DNA from: JAKOQB01 sp050258235
Lineage (GTDB): Bacteria > Pseudomonadota > Gammaproteobacteria > Burkholderiales > Burkholderiaceae_F
DNA length: 7,898 nucleotides
Reading direction: 5' to 3'
Assembly: GCA_050258235.1 (NCBI GenBank)
Contig: JBLMYK010000249.1
Coordinates: forward strand, 1 to 7,898
This document shows, in pieces, positions 6,102 through 7,898 of this stretch; position 1 is the stretch's first letter; every line of letters starts with the position of its first letter. A program made the translations under genes and the position numbers. The notes beneath the pieces were generated by a model. That model saw only the letters and a program-made list of their open reading frames with translations, ran no database searches and was not told the origin of the DNA.

Positions 6102-7898
6102 TCAGCCGCGCAAGCGCCGGCTCGCGGTGGTCAGAATCGCGCGATTGACAGGGTTGCGGTCGAGAAAGCTGTCGCGGAACTCGTCGGGGACGTTCGGAGC
6201 CGCGGTGTCGCGGATCCAGTCGGCGCCGCGCCGCAGGGCGGCGCTCGCGGCCGCCTCCTCCTGGTTGGCTTCGAGCACCTCGAACGCGATCCACCATGCT
6301 TCGGGAAAGTACATGTCGGCGGGCCGCACTGTCTCGAGATGGGGCAGCAGTTCGTGCAGCTCGGCCGCGCTTGACTGCACGTCCCCACTGCGCAGGCGGT
6401 GGCGCGCACTCCATAAACGCGCCTTGATGGCGACGCCTTCGTACTCGAGCTGTTCCGCCGTGTGACGGACAGAATCGCACAGCGCCACCGCCCGCGACGC
6501 CGGCAGCATTCGTGCCTCGTCCAGCTGCGTCAGCATCCGGACGAAAAGGTCGCCCTGCTCGCCGAGAGCGACGACCGCGGTGCGGATCTGTTCCTCGCCG
6601 GAGCGCCCGCTGAATCGTTCGATGCGCGATTCGAGGACCGCGCGGCGCGCGCGCACCGAGTCGATCGTCGGCGTCGCATAGTCGAGCGCCTTCCTGGCAC
6701 GGGCGCTCTGGCCGAGATCGAGCAGGATGCCGGCCTTGTGATTGCTGGCGACCGCAATCCATACCGTCTGCTGGTCACGGATGAAGACGTCGAGCGCGGC
6801 ATCGAGGCTCGCCAGCGCTTCGCGATAGCGGCCGAGCATGCCGCTGTACATCCCGATGTACATGTCGATCGCCGCGCCCGGCGGGCCGCCGGTTTCCCCC
6901 AGTTGCTCGCGCAGCGCACGCGCACGCAACGCCTGCTCGAGGGACGCGTCGAGCAGGCCGAGGTTGCCATTCACCAGCGCCAGGTTCGAGGTCAGCGTGG
7001 CAAGTTCGCCGATGTCGCCGAGCGCGCGCGCATTGTCGATCGCGTGCGTCAGCGCATCGGCGGTCGCGCGCAGCCGGCGCGCCGAGTTCAGCGCGTACGC
7101 GTAGTCGGCCCAGAACTTGCCGCGCTGCTCGCGCGTGCCCTCGCGCTCCACCACCTCGCGAAACGGCTCGATCAGCTGCAACGCCTCCCCGGCGCGCTCC
7201 TGCTGCGACAGGCCGATCGCGAGCAGCCGCGCGGCCTCGAACTGCGGCCAGGGCGAGTCGAAGCCGCGCGCCATCTCGTGCGCCTCGCGCGCAGCCGCTA
7301 TACCGGCAGCATGATCGGCCGCCATCAATCGCAGATGGGCGTGCGCGGTAAGCGCGGCGACGCGCTGCGCATCAGAGCGCGCTTCGCTGAGCAGCGCGGC
7401 GACGACTTCGGTCGCGCGCGCGACGCCATGAATCAGGATCAGCGATTCGATGCTTTCGCGCCGGGCATCGAACGCCGGATCGTGTTCCCCGGCGCGTTCG
7501 TAGCTGTCGCACGCGCGCTGCCAGAGCTCGACTTCGCTGGTGCGCTGCGACATGCGGCGTGCATCCAGAGCGGCCGCCGCGAACGCCTTGCCGGCGCGGC
7601 TCCATTCGCGCGCATCGGCCCAGTGCTCGGCAATGCGGGCGGCAGGCGCGCTCCGGGCGTCGAGGAACACGGCGATCGCCCGGTTCATCAGCTGAGCGAT
7701 CTGTTGCGGCACCGAGCGCAACGTGGCCTCGAAGATCAAATCATGCGCAAAGGCGTTGTCGCGGATCACCTGTGCGGCCTCGAGCTCGCGCCAGGGCTCG
7801 GCAAGATCGAGCGCGTGCACGGCGAGGACGTCCGCCGCCAGGTCCGCGCTGAAGTCGGACCCGGCCAGCGCGGCGACGCGCGCCAGCTTCAGCGCCCC
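6102..7898 (-). CDS. C-terminal part of a large TPR-type (AAA/STAND, SARP-like) regulator, 5' end off window
   Basis: The frame is open from the right window edge to TGA at 6102-6104, giving 598 residues. A GTG at 7818-7820 is an internal codon, because the frame continues upstream with family-like sequence (LARVAALAG). Residues about 1-95, including FAHDLIFEATLRSVP at 50-64 and PAARIAEHW further on, resemble the helical segment that follows the ATPase domain in AAA_16/NB-ARC-type regulators. From about 95 to 560 the protein is Ala/Leu-rich helical hairpins of TPR type. The end (RNPVNRAIL, then RRLRG) has no LuxR-type helix-turn-helix. A DNA-binding domain, if present, must therefore be N-terminal, as in SARP/BTAD proteins. 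It lies directly upstream of the RCC1 operon on the same strand, separated by 119 bases. A cyclase or kinase N-terminus is a possible alternative. Confidence 0.78.
   Translation of the reverse strand, partial: GALKLARVAALAGSDFSADLAADVLAVHALDLAEPWRELEAAQVIRDNAFAHDLIFEATLRSVPQQIAQLMNRAIAVFLDARSAPAARIAEHWADAREWSRAGKAFAAAALDARRMSQRTSEVELWQRACDSYERAGEHDPAFDARRESIESLILIHGVARATEVVAALLSEARSDAQRVAALTAHAHLRLMAADHAAGIAAAREAHEMARGFDSPWPQFEAARLLAIGLSQQERAGEALQLIEPFREVVEREGTREQRGKFWADYAYALNSARRLRATADALTHAIDNARALGDIGELATLTSNLALVNGNLGLLDASLEQALRARALREQLGETGGPPGAAIDMYIGMYSGMLGRYREALASLDAALDVFIRDQQTVWIAVASNHKAGILLDLGQSARARKALDYATPTIDSVRARRAVLESRIERFSGRSGEEQIRTAVVALGEQGDLFVRMLTQLDEARMLPASRAVALCDSVRHTAEQLEYEGVAIKARLWSARHRLRSGDVQSSAAELHELLPHLETVRPADMYFPEAWWIAFEVLEANQEEAAASAALRRGADWIRDTAAPNVPDEFRDSFLDRNPVNRAILTTASRRLRG

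Noticed and set aside
7559..7852. Arg-rich plus-strand frame opposite the TPR regulator, with similar long antisense frames at 1099-1920, 2043-2867 and 2409-3287
   Set aside because: They are composition shadows of strong genes in GC-rich DNA, with no ribosome sites and low-complexity Arg/Ala/Pro/Ser translations.
1..7898. CRISPR arrays, tRNA or rRNA genes, insertion sequences, phage or defence genes
   Set aside because: No regularly spaced direct repeats, no cloverleaf-like segment, no transposase or integrase motifs and no terminal inverted repeats were seen on either strand.

Overview
The window is a GC-rich bacterial segment with dense, closely packed genes, third-position G/C bias and many long antisense shadow frames. 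The order pteridine-reductase-type SDR, folB, ttcA, together with the codon use, suggests a betaproteobacterium, probably Burkholderiales. That taxonomic guess is inference.

Left part, plus strand (1-2058): a tightly coupled three-gene operon. A short-chain dehydrogenase missing only its first few residues has the pteridine reductase signature, with catalytic Asp-Tyr-Lys spaced as in PTR1. It overlaps folB (dihydroneopterin aldolase) by four bases. folB overlaps ttcA (tRNA 2-thiocytidine synthetase) by one base. The first two genes belong to pterin/folate metabolism; ttcA is a tRNA-modifying passenger.

Middle and right part, minus strand (2075-5982): a probable operon of exported proteins, transcribed right to left. 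The first gene is a 681-residue secreted protein with two 46-residue N-terminal repeats, two Ig-like domains and a seven-repeat RCC1-type beta-propeller. After it come a 31-codon ORF with a very good ribosome binding site, a roughly 188-residue unrecognised protein with a signal-like N-terminus, and a roughly 394-residue exported protein with a Gln/Arg-rich helix and two cysteine-paired beta-rich domains. Its 3' end lies 16 bases from the ttcA stop, so the two operons converge.

Right edge, minus strand (6102-7898): the C-terminal 598 residues of a large helical-repeat (TPR-like) regulator resembling the post-ATPase region of AAA/STAND regulators. It has no C-terminal LuxR helix-turn-helix, so any DNA-binding domain must be N-terminal and off the window, as in SARP/BTAD regulators.

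The most interesting observation joins these two parts. The 119-base gap between regulator and RCC1 operon holds two identical heptamers, CGTTACC, repeated with an 11-bp period, and 10 bp downstream a plausible -10 (TAGATT) with no recognisable -35. This is the layout of SARP-activated promoters and suggests that the neighbouring regulator controls the secreted-protein operon. No RNA genes, CRISPR arrays or insertion sequences were seen, and no gene-free stretch exceeds 120 bases.
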